Source of the DNA: Zygnema cylindricum
Lineage: Eukaryota; Streptophyta; Zygnematophyceae; Zygnematales; Zygnemataceae
Assembly (NCBI GenBank): GCA_037447655.1
Contig: JBBHKE010003397.1
Span: 62,001 to 126,000 of the forward strand
Reading direction: 5' to 3'
Length of the DNA stretch: 64,000 nt
Below the pieces are notes generated by a model, which had not been told where the DNA came from, ran no database searches, and saw only the letters and a program-made list of their open reading frames with translations. This document shows positions 13,701-26,822 of the stretch, piece by piece (positions within the stretch are counted from its first letter, which is position 1; the number at the start of each line of letters is the position of its first letter). The position numbers and the translations under genes were made by a program.

Positions 13701-16700
13701 AGCTTAATAAACCCTCGCAAGAAGTTCATAAGCAACCTCGCAAAAAACCTTAAAAAACCTCCATAAGAGTCCGAAAAGCCTTCCAGATGATCTCGATTTT
13801 TTTTTTGGAAGAACCCTACTTCATTGACTATGAGGGCCTCCAAAACATTAATGAAAAATATTCCAAAAGACTCCCACAAAGCCTTTTGAATGATTCAAGG
13901 ACCTGCCAGGAACTACCAAAAGAACTCTAGGAATCTTCTCATGAAAAAGTTGTGACGAGAATACTTTCCAAAAGAATGTTAAAAGCCAGACTTTTCTAAG
14001 CTATGGACCGTGGAGGACGAGACGAGGGGAGGGGGAGGGGAGGGGAGGTCACAGATAGGGTGAGAGAGTTGCCATGGAAAGGGAGAGGGAGAGATTTGGA
14101 CTCTTATCGGTGTTTGTTGTTTTTACTTCAGCAGTCAAGCATTGCCATGCTTTGAATTTCAATCTTCAATTTCAACTCTTGACTCAAGCCTTTAAATTCA
14201 AAACTTAAGCTTGACATTTGCATTTTTTTGTAGGACAGGCTGAGACCCAAAAGCTACGAGTGGAATTGGAGGCTAGAAAACGAGAAATGGCGAGTGCTTC
14301 TGTGCAGGTTTGATTTCTATAATTACTATCCTCGGTTTGTTTTAAACTAGTGTGTACATATGTGCGTGTGGAAAACCTCAAAAACCTTCAAACATTTCAA
14401 AAACAAATTTTTCATTGGTTTGCATTTTGGCAGATAAACTTACCATATTTAGGAAGTTTGAAAGCTGTAAGTCGTAGGACCTTTTTAGCAAGTATGTACA
14501 GTGTCTTCATTGTTTACAATTTTCTGCAAATTGTTGTTTTGGGTGGTTAAAGGTTTCTGGATTTGATTTAGCGACTGCATATGCACTGTTGTCTTTTTCC
14601 TGTATTTGCGTGCTATTTTAGTTTCAATTTCCCTCTCCTTTTCTTCATGCTCCACTTTCTCTTATGTTTGAAAAATTTTGTCAAGAATGGTAGTCTTCCT
14701 TTTCTTTTTTTGCCCTTTTTCAGTCTGTTTTTGTAGTTGTCTTATGACAAAATTGAATTCAAAGTCAGTTCAAAATCATCTAGCTTTAAGGTGTAGGAAA
14801 GAAACATCATACTGTTCTTAATCTGAATCAGTATGTAGGTATGCTTCTGTTCTTAATTTCAATCAGTATCTGGATATGTTTATTTGCAAACTGGTAACTT
14901 TTTTAAACTCTTTACTGACTTTTGAATTGAGTTTATTTCGGACAGGCACACACAGAATTGGAAAAGCGGTTCAGAGAACTGACGGAGCTTTTGGTGGGCT
15001 TTCCAAAAAAAACTTTAAAAAACCGTAAAGAATTCTGGCATAAGAAACAATGTTGAAAATATTTTGTTGTTCTCGGGGTGAAAAATATTTTCTCTGGATA
15101 TTCAGTGTCTTTGTTGGCGAAGGAAACTTGAGTTTAAATTGTACTCTTTTTTCTACTGCTCAAAAGTATACAAATTGTTTCAGTTGGTCTTTTTTGTGTT
15201 CAAAAAGTTTCCTGGCTGTCTTGTCAAAATCACCTATCATGAGATCAGTGTATGTTTATCCTTACATAGCATGGCTGTCCTTTTTTTATGATGTTCTTGG
15301 CATACGAATGGAATGCCAATGTTTATGTTTTCGTCAAATTTATCTATGTCATTCTTGAATCTATTTTCGATTTTTCATTTTCTGTCTTTTTTGGGGTTTT
15401 TGTCCCCCACAGTATTTGAAGCAAACTCAACTGGAGAGCATGGCTAGTGAGAAGCAAGCAGCTCAACTGCAATTGGAGAAGGAGGCAAGACGTTTTCGAG
15501 AAGTTAAGGTATGTTTTTGTTCATTGAGTTTTTTTTTGTTTGATGGACCAGGATATTGGGAAAGTAAATCTTTTATTTGTTATAGAAGAGGATTTAGTTT
15601 CCTTGAACTTCAGGAAAAAAAAAAAAACTGGCTTTCTGGAAGTAAAGGTACTTTCAACAGATTGGGAGACATGTTTGTAGTTGTTGGAAGTCAACATACA
15701 TCAAGAAACTACTTTCTATGGAAAATGGGTTTCTTTGGAAGTCTGAATCTTTCTCTTAATGGAATGTCTAAGTATATTCAGTCTGTTATTTCATACAACC
15801 TGTGAAAAACTAAAGGCTACAAGGTTATTTTCAAGTTACCTATTGCCCCTTGAAGGCAGTATTGCTCCTTGAAGGCAGTCCCTAACCTTCTAAACTCTTT
15901 AAAAATTGAGATTCTCCAGAACTTTAGCAAAAAGTAAAGAATCCAGGAAGAAGTAGAACATTTTGTATTGGAGTAGCATGCCTTGATTTTATGTCAACAG
16001 TTGGTTGACACTCGAGATTAAATTTCATTTAACATGTCATTTCCAGGTTTTAGCAACGGCTATTCGTTTTCTAGTCTACTTTTTTGTCTTATTATACATT
16101 AGAAAAAAAACAACATTATTGTAAACACTTTGTTTTCTGTCTGTGTTCGGAACTTTTAGTGAGCAAAACCTCCCCATGTGAAGGTGTTCATGTATTTCCT
16201 AGCAGTTTTTCTCAGATTTTTTAGTCCTGACACATTTCTTTAGTTCAACTGTGTGTTCAAGATTTGGAAAAGGATGCTTATGAAATCCCTCTTTATCGCT
16301 TCACTTCTGTATCCATGATTAAGAAAAAATGCTTTTGTAAATTCTTCCGATAAGGATTGGATCTATTTTGATAGGGCTTCTCTGTGTCTTTGTCCCAACA
16401 ATGTCCTACTCTGGCATAATCCTTGGGTCTGTATTGTAAAGGGAGCCCTTAAAGAATGCCCTTTTGGTTCTTACGAGGAGGATATATGGGTTTCGAAGTG
16501 TAGTCATTTAGTTGTCTACGATTGTTGGTTTTTGTTGACTTTCTGGACTTTCCTAAGAGGGGAGGAGAAAAACGTGACCTTTTACGTGTTTTTAGCATTT
16601 TTAGTCTTCTCACTCTCAGGAGGAGGGGAGGAGTTTTGTTACAGGCCCAAGCAGAGAGAGATAGTAGAGCAATGAGGAGGCTAGTTATGACAGCTGATGA

Positions 16701-19110
16701 TGAGGATCCTGATTTGAGCTATTTTGAGTATGTTCTCTAAACCTTTTCAAGCTTTTTGACTTGCTGTTGATTTTTAGACCGTAAATGCATATAGAGCTAC
16801 TTAGCAAGTAAGTAGTTGTTTTTTGATTTCAGTACACTTTTTATCCTCCATATTGATGGTAACAATGAGAAATTTGACCAGTTATGGTCTTCAGTTTGGC
16901 ATTTTGTAATTTTCTGAGGGCTTTTTTTTGGCCTTAATGTTAACATAGAAACAATAGATTGTCTAAGGCTTTTTTGCCATCATGCCGGTGTTTTCTCTCC
17001 AGTTCTTTTTTCCTTCAAGAAATAAAGCTGATATGTTAACGCATGGTTTACAGCTGGTTTAAGAATCTTATGTGAAACTTCTTTTAAGGTTTCTTAATGG
17101 ATTCTTAGTATTGAGCTTTTTTTTTTTTTGTTTTTTTGATTTTATTTTATTTTGTTCAAATGGCGATGGTTTAAGAGATGCCTTTAGAGTTCTTTTCCTA
17201 AACAATGGTGGAAAATGTTTGTCCCGCTTTTTATTTTATTTTTTGATGTGACAGGGCAATAGGTCTACAACAACGTCGAGTGAGCCCCAGTATTGAGGTA
17301 TGTATATAAAAGCAAAACTTTAGATTTCAATCTTGAGTCTAAAATTCAAAATCAATTATAATTTCAAATCTATCCAACTCATAGTTTGAATTCAAATTCA
17401 AATGTAAATTCAAATTCAAATTCAGGTCAAGCTCAGGTTCTAATCAATATTCAATTTCATTTTCAAGATCAAATTCAAATTGAAATACAATTTTCCACCT
17501 TGACAAATCTATTGTCACATCTAAATTGAAACCCAAAGCTCAACCCAAATCAAAAATTAGTCCTCTATTGATTTTCTTTCAAATTACAGGGTTTTGATAA
17601 AGAATCCATATGGGCATTTTACACCCATTTCTTTTTAAGCAAAGATTCCCTTTCAAACAGGCACTTTATTGGCCAAAATATCAATGGAAAATGACAAATT
17701 ATTGGTTTCTCGTAGTGTTTTTGCTTCATCAAGAATCTATGCTTTGAAAATGAGTAAAAATGGAGTTAATTGAAAGTTTCACTATCTTTGCGCACTGTAA
17801 TTACAATGAAATGTGCATTTATTAATGTTTGTCAAGATAGCTTAGTCTTCCCAGGAATTCTACTATATCCCGGGAAACAAATCAAGGGGAAAGCAAAAGC
17901 CTTTGAAGGTTTTTAAAGACTCACACGAGGTTTAATTTTTTGCACTTCTCCGTTTTTATTCTTCCTTATTGAATAAACAAGACGAAAAGACAAGAAATTG
18001 TGGTCATTTTATAGGTCTCACTGGTTGTGCTTTCAACTTAAAAAGTCTCAGCTATTACCTCAATTTACATGGAAGAGCTTCTAAGAGTTGTGGTAAAAAA
18101 ACTCTAAATTGCGGATCGTTATAATATTAATACTTTTCTGTGTGGGAATACTTATGGATCGTTTGCCTACGGTAAAAACAGAGCATCTATCTTTTTATTT
18201 GTTTTGAGTTTTAAGTGGGAATAAGTTTTGATCGACGCGGAAGTGATAGAGATGAGGAAGAAGCGGAGGAATGGATGCGCGGATCTTCTGAGCCGACCTC
18301 CTTCCCTTCTCCCTTTCCTCTCTCCCTCCTCTCCTCCTGTCCCTCCTCTCTTCTCTTTCCTCCCCTCACCCCCCCCCCTCCCCCCCCCTCTTTTTTCTTT
18401 TGCTCTTGCTATGTTATTTGGTGTGACACCAGAAATTTTTCGGAAATCTATCAGAGACTCAGGAAGAGATGAATTTGTTTGTTTTTTGAATGCCTTTTTA
18501 GCATTCAAAGATAAAGTATATATATTATGTTTTTTGTTCGTTTGTTTGCTTTTGTTTTGTTTGTTTGTTTTTATTGGTTTTCGAAGTTTTCGGCAGTCCT
18601 AAGTAAAAAAAATCACTGTACCTGTAGTGCATGACGATGGTTGACAGTTTATTATTCTTTGTCAGCATTTTTTAAAGTAATTTCTTAACTATGTATTGTG
18701 TGTTTGTTTTGCTATTTCCCAGGCAGTTTCAGTTATTCTTTAAAGCTCAGGAAGGTTTTCCTGATAGCAGATGTTTTTACTCTTTTGGCTGATGTGGCAG
18801 GTTTTTGTCCACTTATTTCTAATGTATTTGCTCCACAGACTTCAGGTGAGGCCTCCAAAAGTAATTGGGGAAAACTTGCACCTGGGTAGTTTCCTTCCTT
18901 TCTCCTTTTTTTCTGATGGGATGTTTGCTAAGAGGTTGTACCATTCGGTAGAATTAGTTTTGAATTTAGTTGTAGTTGTTTGGCATAGTAAAATATTAGG
19001 GTTTTTAACGTAAAAATATTGTGTTTTGACAGGCCCAAGCTGATGAACATGAAAAGGGATTCCCGACAGATACAATTGGAGGACTTAGTTCCAAAGAAAG
19101 TTTCCCTTAA
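7788..19110 (+). CDS. golgin-84 type Golgi coiled-coil protein (GC1-like)
   Basis: Homologue of Arabidopsis golgin candidate 1 (golgin A5/golgin-84 family), a tail-anchored Golgi tether. Exons: 7788-7815, 7928-8017, 8223-8275, 8443-9120, 9299-9361, 10132-10209, 10400-10603, 11167-11223, 11532-11606, 12103-12174, 12646-12708, 13028-13126, 13596-13673, 14239-14307, 14946-14993, 15413-15508, 16645-16727, 17255-17297, 18771-18845 and 19033-19110. Phases agree throughout and give about 709 residues, close to the family length. The start reads MASWFRSVEDFLESVDR, as in GC1. Exon 4 is an acidic Ser-rich linker; the later exons form heptad coiled coil with conserved blocks such as AKNSEIDSL and LEEKISLLE. 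The C-terminal exon carries the membrane anchor FVHLFLMYLLHRLQ. Odd points: the intron after 10603 starts with GC, and the conserved block just before the anchor (around DSGAVRA and FLWRYP in GC1) has no recognisable exon between 17298 and 18770. The last two exons lie inside a duplicated segment. Confidence 0.88.
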
Positions 19111-20377
19111 GACCTCTTCAACTGTTTTGATGGTACATGAAATCCGTTTCACATGTGAAGTAACAGAGAAAAGTCTGACAAAGAAATGTCGTAAATTTTC
19201 TCTCTCGTTCTCTCTGGATTCAAGCTGTACATATGGCCAGACCCATTTAACTTCATTTTAATGTAATTGTCTGGGATGTAGTCCCTTTTCTTTTTTTTTT
19301 CCCTATCGGAAATTAAAGTTTTTTGTCTCAGTTTTGCTTGATGTTGGGCGAAACACTATAATTAGTAAACACTAGTTTTGCTTATCGAGGTGGATTTTGT
19401 GATATTCGACAAGAGCTATTTTTGAAGCTCTGGATATTCAATTTATCTACTTTTATCTGGAAGATGGTAGTGATTTTATCAACATCAAGATTTCGACAGA
19501 TTGATTCCATCATCAATGAGGAAGCGATGGGCTTAGAATTGATTATTTTGTGGGAGGTAACGAAGCACACTTATTTTGTCTGTTTTTTTGTGAAGAAAGA
19601 CTTTTGACAGCTGGGAAAGATTCCATTTCTGTAGTGCGGAATCATACGAACACATGGACTGAAGCGTCAATTGTCATCAGTAAAATGGAACGTTGCTCGG
19701 TACAAATGGTTTTGCGACTGGTATTTTGTTAATATAGACACTTTGATTTTTGTCAAGCCTTGTTTATCGTATCAAACGTTTATAAGATGTTGCAGTCTGA
19801 TACATAATTTACATCGCATTACCGAAGATCTAAGTTTTGCATCGCGATACAATATGGTGTGCAACATTTATTTGATGAGTATGCATTCAGGGGGGTTTAA
19901 ATAGTATAGGGAATGCGGTACAGTCAAACCATTAGGAATCTCTTCAGTTATCTGAACATCATAATGTATTACCGCTCATAAAAAATTGGCTTTAGACTCT
20001 GGACATAAAAGCGACAACCTTGTTTCGAGAGCAGCTTAGGGGACAGCCGCATAGCGCCTAATACGTGCTTTATGAGTGTCTTAACCTGTAATTCTGAAGT
20101 GCGAAAATATGCGTCCATGTGTTACTATGAAGTGTGGAAGCGACTTTCCCTTTGGAGCAGCTGTTCTGTCGGTAATATTTCATAAATACAATATATGTTT
20201 ATACAACTTCACTTTTAAGCCTTAATTGCAGCTACTCCCTTACTTTCACAGTTATCGTTATTAAAGAGCCCATCTAAGTAAAGAGGTCGAGTGAACGACA
20301 AACTGAAAGTGACAATGAAACATCAATGGCAAAACTTGCATGTCACAAGAAAACAAAAAGGCACAACCTAAAAAGCT
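18297..20377. repeat. segmental duplication, copy 1 (golgin 3' end)
   Basis: From a CT-rich tract to 20377 this segment matches 25125-27374 nearly base for base. It contains the last two golgin exons, the 3' UTR and about 1.2 kb of downstream DNA. The match stops inside the reading frame of the copia element that follows. Relative to copy 2 it lacks 163 bp after about 19933. Confidence 0.9.
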
Positions 20378-23300
20378 GACAGTGCCTGCAGCAATGGCGT
20401 CTCGGGTAAAGTGGTATTGAATGTCTATGTGCTTTGTCCGGCGGTGATGAATAGGATTATTCATTAGGGCAAGGGCCCCTTGAGAATCACAAAAGATAAC
20501 GGTGGCAGAAGAAGGACAGAATTGTAAATTGAGGAGGAGGGAGCGAAGCCAGAGGGCCTCCTTGGTGGCATGAGTCGCAGACATGTACTCAGCTTCAGTG
20601 GAGGAGAGGGCAACAGTGGGTTGCTTCTTCGAAGCCCAAGATACAAGGGCACTGCCAAGGGAGAAACAGACGCCTGTGGTGCTGCGACGGGAATCCAGGT
20701 CTCCCCCCCAGTCGGCGTCGCAGTGGCCGACGAGAGCTGGAGGAGAGGAGCCGGTGAAGGTGAGCTTTAGAGACTTCGTTCCCTGAAGGTATCGGAGGAC
20801 CCTTTTTGCTGCAAGAAGATGGTCAGAGGTGGGGTTTGACACAAACTGACTGAGTTGGCCAACAGCGACAGCGATGTCTGGACGGGTTCCAGTCATCGCA
20901 TACATGAGACTGCCAACTATAGACCTGTACTGGTCATGTATATCTCTGGGGACAGGCCCACCAGAGTTTTTAGAGAGCTTAACATTGGGATCTAGAGGGG
21001 TAGAGATGGGAGAGCAATCTGCCATGGAAAATCTGGCTAGAACCTCTCCTATATACTTTTCCTGGGACAGATAGAGGGTCCTACTGGGACGATCCCGACC
21101 TACAAAGACTCCAAGACAGTATTCCACTTCCCCTAAGTCTGTCATGGAAAAGTGGGTGTTAAGCATTGTCTTGACAAGATGAATGAGGGAAAGAGAGGGG
21201 CCAGCAAGAAGGAGATCGTCGACATATATGACAAGAAGGACAAGTTTGTCGGATGCTCCCCGAATGAATAGACCAAAGTCTGCATCAAGTTTGGAGAAGC
21301 CTTCACGGAGGAGGATTGCCTCCAGGTGCTTATTCCAAACCCTAGGAGCCTGCTTAAGGCCATAGAGGGATTTAAGGAGGTGACATACCAGATGTTCAGA
21401 ACCCGGAGATACATATCCTTCCGGTTGCTGGAGGAAGATTTCTTCGGTGAGAGTGCCGTAGAGAAAGGCAGTCTGAACGTCCATGTGGTGGACGTGCCAA
21501 TCATGGGCAGCTGCAAGGGAGAGGAGGATCCGAATGGATGTGAATTTCGCAACCGGGGCGTAAGTTTCGGTGAAGTCGACCCCCTCCTTTTGAAGAAAGC
21601 CCTTAGCTACAAAGCGAGCTTTAAACCTGTCAAGTGTGCCGTCGGATTTTGTTTTGACTCTGAAAACCCACTTGGAGCCAATAACTTTTCTGCCTGGGGG
21701 AAGTGAGGTAAGTCTCCAAGTGCCATTTCGGAGGAGGGATGAAAATTCAGAATCTGTGGCAGCTTTCCATTCAACGGCTTGAGGACCAGCCATGGCAGCA
21801 GAGAATGTAAGAGGGACAGGAATTGTAGATATGGTGGCAGAGTTTGCAGTGCCATGGTGGAGGTTATGCTCCTGGAGGCGTACACTTCTTCGAGGGGCAA
21901 GTGCGGATGGAGGGATTTTATATGGGGTTTCGGTTTGAAGAATTGGAGAGAGAGAGTAGGGGTCAGAAATTGTACGAGTGAGAGGGGATGGTGTGGAAGG
22001 AGGGAGTAAACCCGATAGGGATCGTGTGAGAGTGGATGGAGGCAAGGAAAGTAGTTTGGGAGAGGTTAAAGGGAGGATGACAGAAATTGGATCGGAGGAG
22101 GTAGAGGCAATGGGGGAGAAATGTGGGGAGGGAGGAGATGTGGGAGGAGGCAAAGTGATAATGGCATCATGAAGTTTGAGAAGGAGTGGTGTTTCGTTGA
22201 AGGTGACGTCCCGACTGAGGACGACTTGACGTTCTTTCGTCAACCAGATGCGGTAAGCCTTGGATTCTGTGCTGTAGCCGACCAAAATGCCGTTTTTGGC
22301 GCGGCTCTGCCATTTCCCTGCTGGTGTCAAGTTCTTGATCCACGCCTCACAGCCGAATATACGAAGGTGAGAGACATCCGGTTTAGTCGCGTGCCAGGCT
22401 TCGTACGGAGTAACAGGAAGTACGGAGGTTGGACAACGATTCCTAATGTAGTTTGCCGTCGAGACAGATTCCGCCCAAAATGTGGTGGGCAGACCGGCGT
22501 AATGCAACATGGAACGTGCCATGTTGAGGAGAGTTCGATTATATCGTTCTGAAACCCCATTCTGTTGAGGAGTATGGGGGGTAGTTGATTGGTGAGATAT
22601 TCCGTTAGCCGCAAGAAAAGAGGAAAATTCGTTGGAGAAGTATTCACCTCCGTTATCCGTACGGAGGGTTTTAATGCGACTGGATAATGAATTCTCAACG
22701 AGGGCTTTGAACTCAGTAAATTTCTGGAAGGTTTCAGATTTGCGGCGGAGGGGATAAAGGTAAGTGTATCGAGTGGCGTCATCGATGAAGGTCACAAAAT
22801 AGAGAGCGCCAGTTGGACTAGGGGTAGACATAGGTCCACAGAGGTCAGAATGAACTAATTGGAGTGGAGTGTAGGTTTTTGAAGTACTAGAGGGAAATGA
22901 GGGTCTGGATAATTTTCCCTCAATACATCCGGAACAAAAAACTAACTTATTTTCAGTGAATGGTTCCAAGCCGGTGACAAGACCGTTTTGAAGCTGGTGG
23001 AGGCCAGATTGCGAAAGGTGGCCATATCTAAGATGCCACTTAGATAGAGTGGATGATGCTAGAGGAGTAGCAATATTGCATGATCCGACGGTGGAGAAGT
23101 GGCATAGAGTGTAAATCGATCCGGTCTTGACACCAAGGCCAACTGTACGATCAGCCGTAGAAAAGAACTTGACGTTAGTTTTGGAGAATACAGCTGTAGC
23201 CCCTTGATGAAGGGCTGCACCGACAGAAAATAGATGCTTTTTAAGGCCAGGTACAAGGAGGACATGAGATAGTGTGATTGAAAGGTGTGGATCAAGAGTG

Positions 23301-24469
23301 CTGGGCGTGTGGATCTGACCAAAGTGAGTCGCCGTAAGTGCGGCATTGTTGCCAAGGAGGATCATCATTGGTGGACAGAGAGGAGAAATGGTGGTAAACC
23401 AATCCGAGCGGTAGGAGAGATGGTGAGATGCACCGGAATCCACTATCCAGGAGTTGGTAGAATCTGCAGAATCGAGTGAAGATGTTGTTTGTAACGCATA
23501 TCCAAACTCAGAGGACGGATGAACGTACGGATTAGTGGGAGTGGGATTTGGTAACTCTAAATTTGGTGAATGTTGACCATAGACGTACTGAGGGTACGGA
23601 GTGGAAGGTAACGGAAAATGGTCGGCAACATGTTGCTGGCCGTATAAGGTGGATTGGACGAAGGGATTTGTCTGCGCAAAAGTGGCGTTGACTGATGGTT
23701 GAATAGCATCAGCCGCTGATGCTTGACCGGAATAGATACTTCGCCCAGCATTTTGTCCTCGTCCAGCTGGCCGCCCATAATTTCCTTGACGATCGTGTTT
23801 GCGCTTGAGGATGGGACACGCATCAATAACGTGATCCGGTGCACGGCAATAACGGCAAGATGAGTTTTTTGCGTTGCGATTGGATGGAGGAAAGGTGGCC
23901 AGAGCCACTCCAGGGATCGGGGAAAAATTGTGCTTCGTTTCCTCGTGAACCAAACCAGCAGTTAAGGATGGGATGGTGACAGCTGTAGAAGAATTGTCGA
24001 TTGAGGAAATAAATGCTGAATAGGACGCCGGAAGACCGCCCAAGATCGCAGAAATTATGTCTTCATCGGTGACAGCAGCTCCAACAGTTTTGAGTCGTCC
24101 AGCAATAGATTTGATAGCGTTGACGTAGACTTGGATAGATTCTGCAGGATTTTTCTGAGCAGTGTTGAGCTGGCGTCGAAGAAGCAATTTGTTCGACCAG
24201 GATTTGTTCTCATATGCTGTGGACAGAAGTGTCCAAGCACCGTGAGCTGATGTGGCTTCACGAATGAGATCAAGTTGCGAGGGTTCAAGTGCGAGTACCA
24301 GCCTAGAGTGAGCCTCTTCATTACGAATGAGCCAGGCTGATTTAGCGGCGGTATCGGAAGGTTCCCCTTCGCTTCCGTTAATAACGGACCAAAGTTTTTC
24401 ACGCCTGAAAAGGTGTTCAATCTGATATTTCCATCCGTAGAAATCCGTGCCATTGAATTTGGCACGGTA
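20378..24469 (-). CDS. copia gag-pol polyprotein, C-terminally truncated
   Basis: One open frame of about 1,360 codons in the order gag, zinc knuckle, protease, integrase, reverse transcriptase, RNase H, the Ty1/copia order. Visible motifs: zinc knuckle CRYCRAPDHVIDAC, protease WIVDSGASHH, GAG-pre-integrase WHLRYGHLS, integrase Asp-Asp-Glu core (HSDLCGP, RTDNGGEY, QNGVSERYN), RT HHMDVQTAFLYG and YVDD, RNase H CDADWGGD and SSTEAEYMS. The frame loses homology after DAIAAGTVS at 20378; about 37 more residues to 20261 come from the duplicated flank, so the usual C-terminal ADILTK-like tail is missing. The N-terminus is also off: the ATG at 24516 is in another frame, so a one-base shift lies between 24470 and 24516. 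Confidence 0.9.
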
Positions 24470-24487
24470 TTAGAACTAACGGGGAAA

Positions 24488-24498
24488 GGCCCATAACC
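24488..24498 (-). other. putative primer binding site, initiator tRNA anticodon arm
   Basis: The minus strand reads GGTTATGGGCC, three bases inside the LTR end. It is complementary to GGCCCATAACC, the anticodon loop and stem of plant initiator tRNA-Met as I know it. No copy of the usual plant copia site TGGTATCAGAGC is present near the LTR. Confidence 0.55.
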
Positions 24499-24501
24499 TA
24501 T

Positions 24502-24919
24502 TGAATGAGACGTCATGGTAACAGACAGAAATACAGAAAGAACAGACAGAGAATGGCAAATGAAAAATGATTGCAAAATATATTAAAAACTGGTAACTTT
24601 TACAATGAAAACAAAAGACTAAAATAGTAACTAATGGTGTCAGACAGTACAAGTCTGACAGACTAATCTACAGCCTGTAGTGATCCCGAAGGGTCACTTG
24701 GCTCTTCCAAATGTGACGAAAGGGCAAGGTGACCTTTCGTAAGAGAAAGAGAAAAGATCTAGATCTAAGATATCTAAAACTGAATCTAAATAAATCCAGG
24801 ACAAAGGTACAGAGAGTAAATGACGAGAATCAGAATACTAGACTGCGTTATCTAGTATTAAGTCATTTAGAACTAAGTTTGTAGCAAAGGAGAATTAGGA
24901 AGAATTCAGAATTCCAACA
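24502..24919 (-). repeat. 5' LTR of the truncated copia element
   Basis: Minus-strand limits TG...CA. The first 11 bases TGTTGGAATTC equal those of the gag-only element at 49.9-54.3 kb. The inner end is placed at TTCA because, as in the two other copia elements, an ATG and GTCTCA lie just before it and GGTTATGGGCC follows after 3 nt. An inner end near 24638 would also give CA, but no primer site follows there. Near 24638-24661 an 8-bp stem TGTCAGAC/GTCTGACA can form. Confidence 0.6.
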
Positions 24920-25208
24920 CTTTCCTCACCTCACCTCTCCTCTCCTCTCCTCTCCTCTCCTCTCCTCTCCTCTTCTCTCCTCTCCTCTCCTCTTCTCTCC
25001 TCTCCTCTCCTCTCGCCTCCCCTCCCCTCCCCTCCCCCCCCCCCCACCCCTCCCCTCTCCTCTCCCCTCCTCTCCTCTCCTCCCCTCCTCTCCCAACCCC
25101 CTCTCTCTTGCTCTATCTCCCTTCCCTCTCTCCCTCCTCTCCTTTCCCGTCCCCCTCCTCCCTTCTCTTTCCTCCCCTCACTCCCCCACCTCCCCCCCCC
25201 CTCTTTTT
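24920..25208. repeat. CT/CCTC low-complexity tract
   Basis: Pyrimidine repeat (CTCTC, CCTC and C runs) between the copia LTR and copy 2 of the golgin-flanking duplication. A related tract occupies 18297-18390 at the left edge of copy 1, so both duplication edges lie in homopyrimidine DNA. Confidence 0.9.
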
Positions 25209-25587
25209 TCTTTTGCTCTTGCTATGTTATTTGGTGTGACACCAGAAATTTTTCGGAAATCTGTCAGAGACTCAGGAAGAGATGAGATTAGTTTGTTTTT
25301 TTGAATGCCTTTTTAGCATTCAAAGATAAAGTATATATATATTTTGTTTTTTGTCCGTTTGTTTGCTTTTGTTTTGTTTGTTTGTTTTTATTGGTTTTCG
25401 AAGTTTTCGGCAGTCCTAAGTAAAAAAATCACTGTACCTGTAGTGCGTGACGATGGTTGACAGTTTATTATTCTTTGTCAGCATTTTTTAAAGTAATTTC
25501 TTAACTATATATTGTGTGTTTGTTGTAGCTATTTTCCAGGCAGTTTCAGTTATTCTTTAAAGCTTAGGAAGGTTTTCCTGATAGCGG

Positions 25588-25930
25588 ATGTTTGTACTTT
25601 TTTGGCTGATGTGGCAGGTTTTTGTCCACTTATTTCTAATGTATTTGCTCCACAGACTTCAGGTGAGACCTCCAAAAAGTATTTGGGGAAAACTTGCACC
25701 TGGGTGGTTTTCCTTCCTTTTTCCTTTTTTTCTGATGGGATGTTTGTTAAGAGGTTGTACCTTTCGGTAGAATTAGTTTTGAATTTAGTTGTAGTTGTTT
25801 GGCATAGTAAAATAATTAGGGTTTTTAACGTAAAAATATTGTGTTTTGACAGGCCCAAGCTGATGAACATGAAAAGGGATTCCCCACAGATACAATTGGA
25901 GGACTTAGTTCCAAAGAAAGTTTCCCTTAA
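25588..25930 (+). pseudogene. duplicated last two exons of golgin-84
   Basis: Exon-like blocks 25588-25662 and 25853-25930 repeat the membrane-anchor exon and the final exon (ending KESFP) of the golgin gene. The anchor changes from MFLLFWLM to MFVLFWLM. In copy 1 the exon is preceded by the acceptor AG at 18769-18770; here those bases are GG (25586-25587), so the first exon cannot be joined at the same place. No upstream golgin exons accompany it, so it is a 3' fragment, not a gene. Confidence 0.82.
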
Positions 25931-26822
25931 GACCTGTTCAACTGTTTCCATGGTGCATGAAATCCGTTTCACATGTGAAGTAACAGAGAAAAGTCTGGCA
26001 AATAAATGTCGTAAATTTTCTCTCTCGTTCTCTGTCGATTCAAGCTGTACATACGGCCAGGCCCATTTATTTTCATTTTAATGTAATTGTCTGTAATTGT
26101 CTCCCTTTTCTTGTTTTTTTCCCTATCGGAAATTAAAGTTTTTTGTTTCAGTTTTGCTTGATGTTGGGCGAAACACTATAATTAGTAAACACTAGTTTTG
26201 CTTATCGAGGTGGATTTTGTGATATTCGACAAGAACTATTTTTAAAGCTCTGGATATTCAATTTATCTACTTTCATCTGAAAGATGGTAGTGATTTTATC
26301 AACCTCAAGATTGCGACAGATTAATTCTATCATCAATGAGGAAGCTAAAAGATGGGCTTAGAATTGATTATTTTGTGGGAGGTAACGAAGCACACTTATT
26401 TTGTCTGTTTTTTACATCTCCACTTAGTGTGAAGAAAGACTTTTGACAGCTGGAAAGATTCCATTTCTGTAGTGCGGAATCATACGAACACACGGACTGA
26501 AGTGTCAGTTGTCATCAGTAAAATGGAACGTCGCTCGGTACAAATGATTTTGCGACTGGTATTTTGTTAGTATAGACACTTTGATTTTTATCAAGTCTTG
26601 TTAATCGTATCAAACGTTTGTAAGATGTTGTAGTCTGATACAAAATTTACATCGCATCACGGACGATCTAAGTTTTGCATTGAGATACAATATGATGTGC
26701 AACATTTATTTGATGGGTATGCGTGCAGGGGGTTTAAATAGTATAGTGAGTGCGGTACATGCCAAAAGTTGTACTTGCGTGTTTGTGGGTAACATGGTAC
26801 AAGGGGGGAGTGAGCGACAGGA

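Larger units (their letters stand above)
20378..24919 (-). mobile_element. Ty1/copia retrotransposon, 3' end missing
   Basis: Read on the minus strand: a 5' LTR (24919-24502, TGTTGGAATTC...TTCA), a primer-site-like motif, then gag and pol. The polypurine tract and the 3' LTR are absent. At 20378 the sequence passes, within RNase H, straight into the golgin-flanking duplication. Only one LTR exists, so insertion age cannot be judged from LTR divergence, but the open pol frame points to a young element. Confidence 0.88.

Noticed and set aside
18421-18500. Candidate for the missing golgin exon (frame with KSIRDSGRDEF)
   Set aside because: Only DSG matches the expected block, there is no usable donor, and the rest of the gene is far better conserved than this would be.
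24638-24661. Reading TGGTGTCAGA as the usual plant copia primer site
   Set aside because: It is on the plus strand while the element is on the minus strand, and it does not match TGGTATCAGAGC well.
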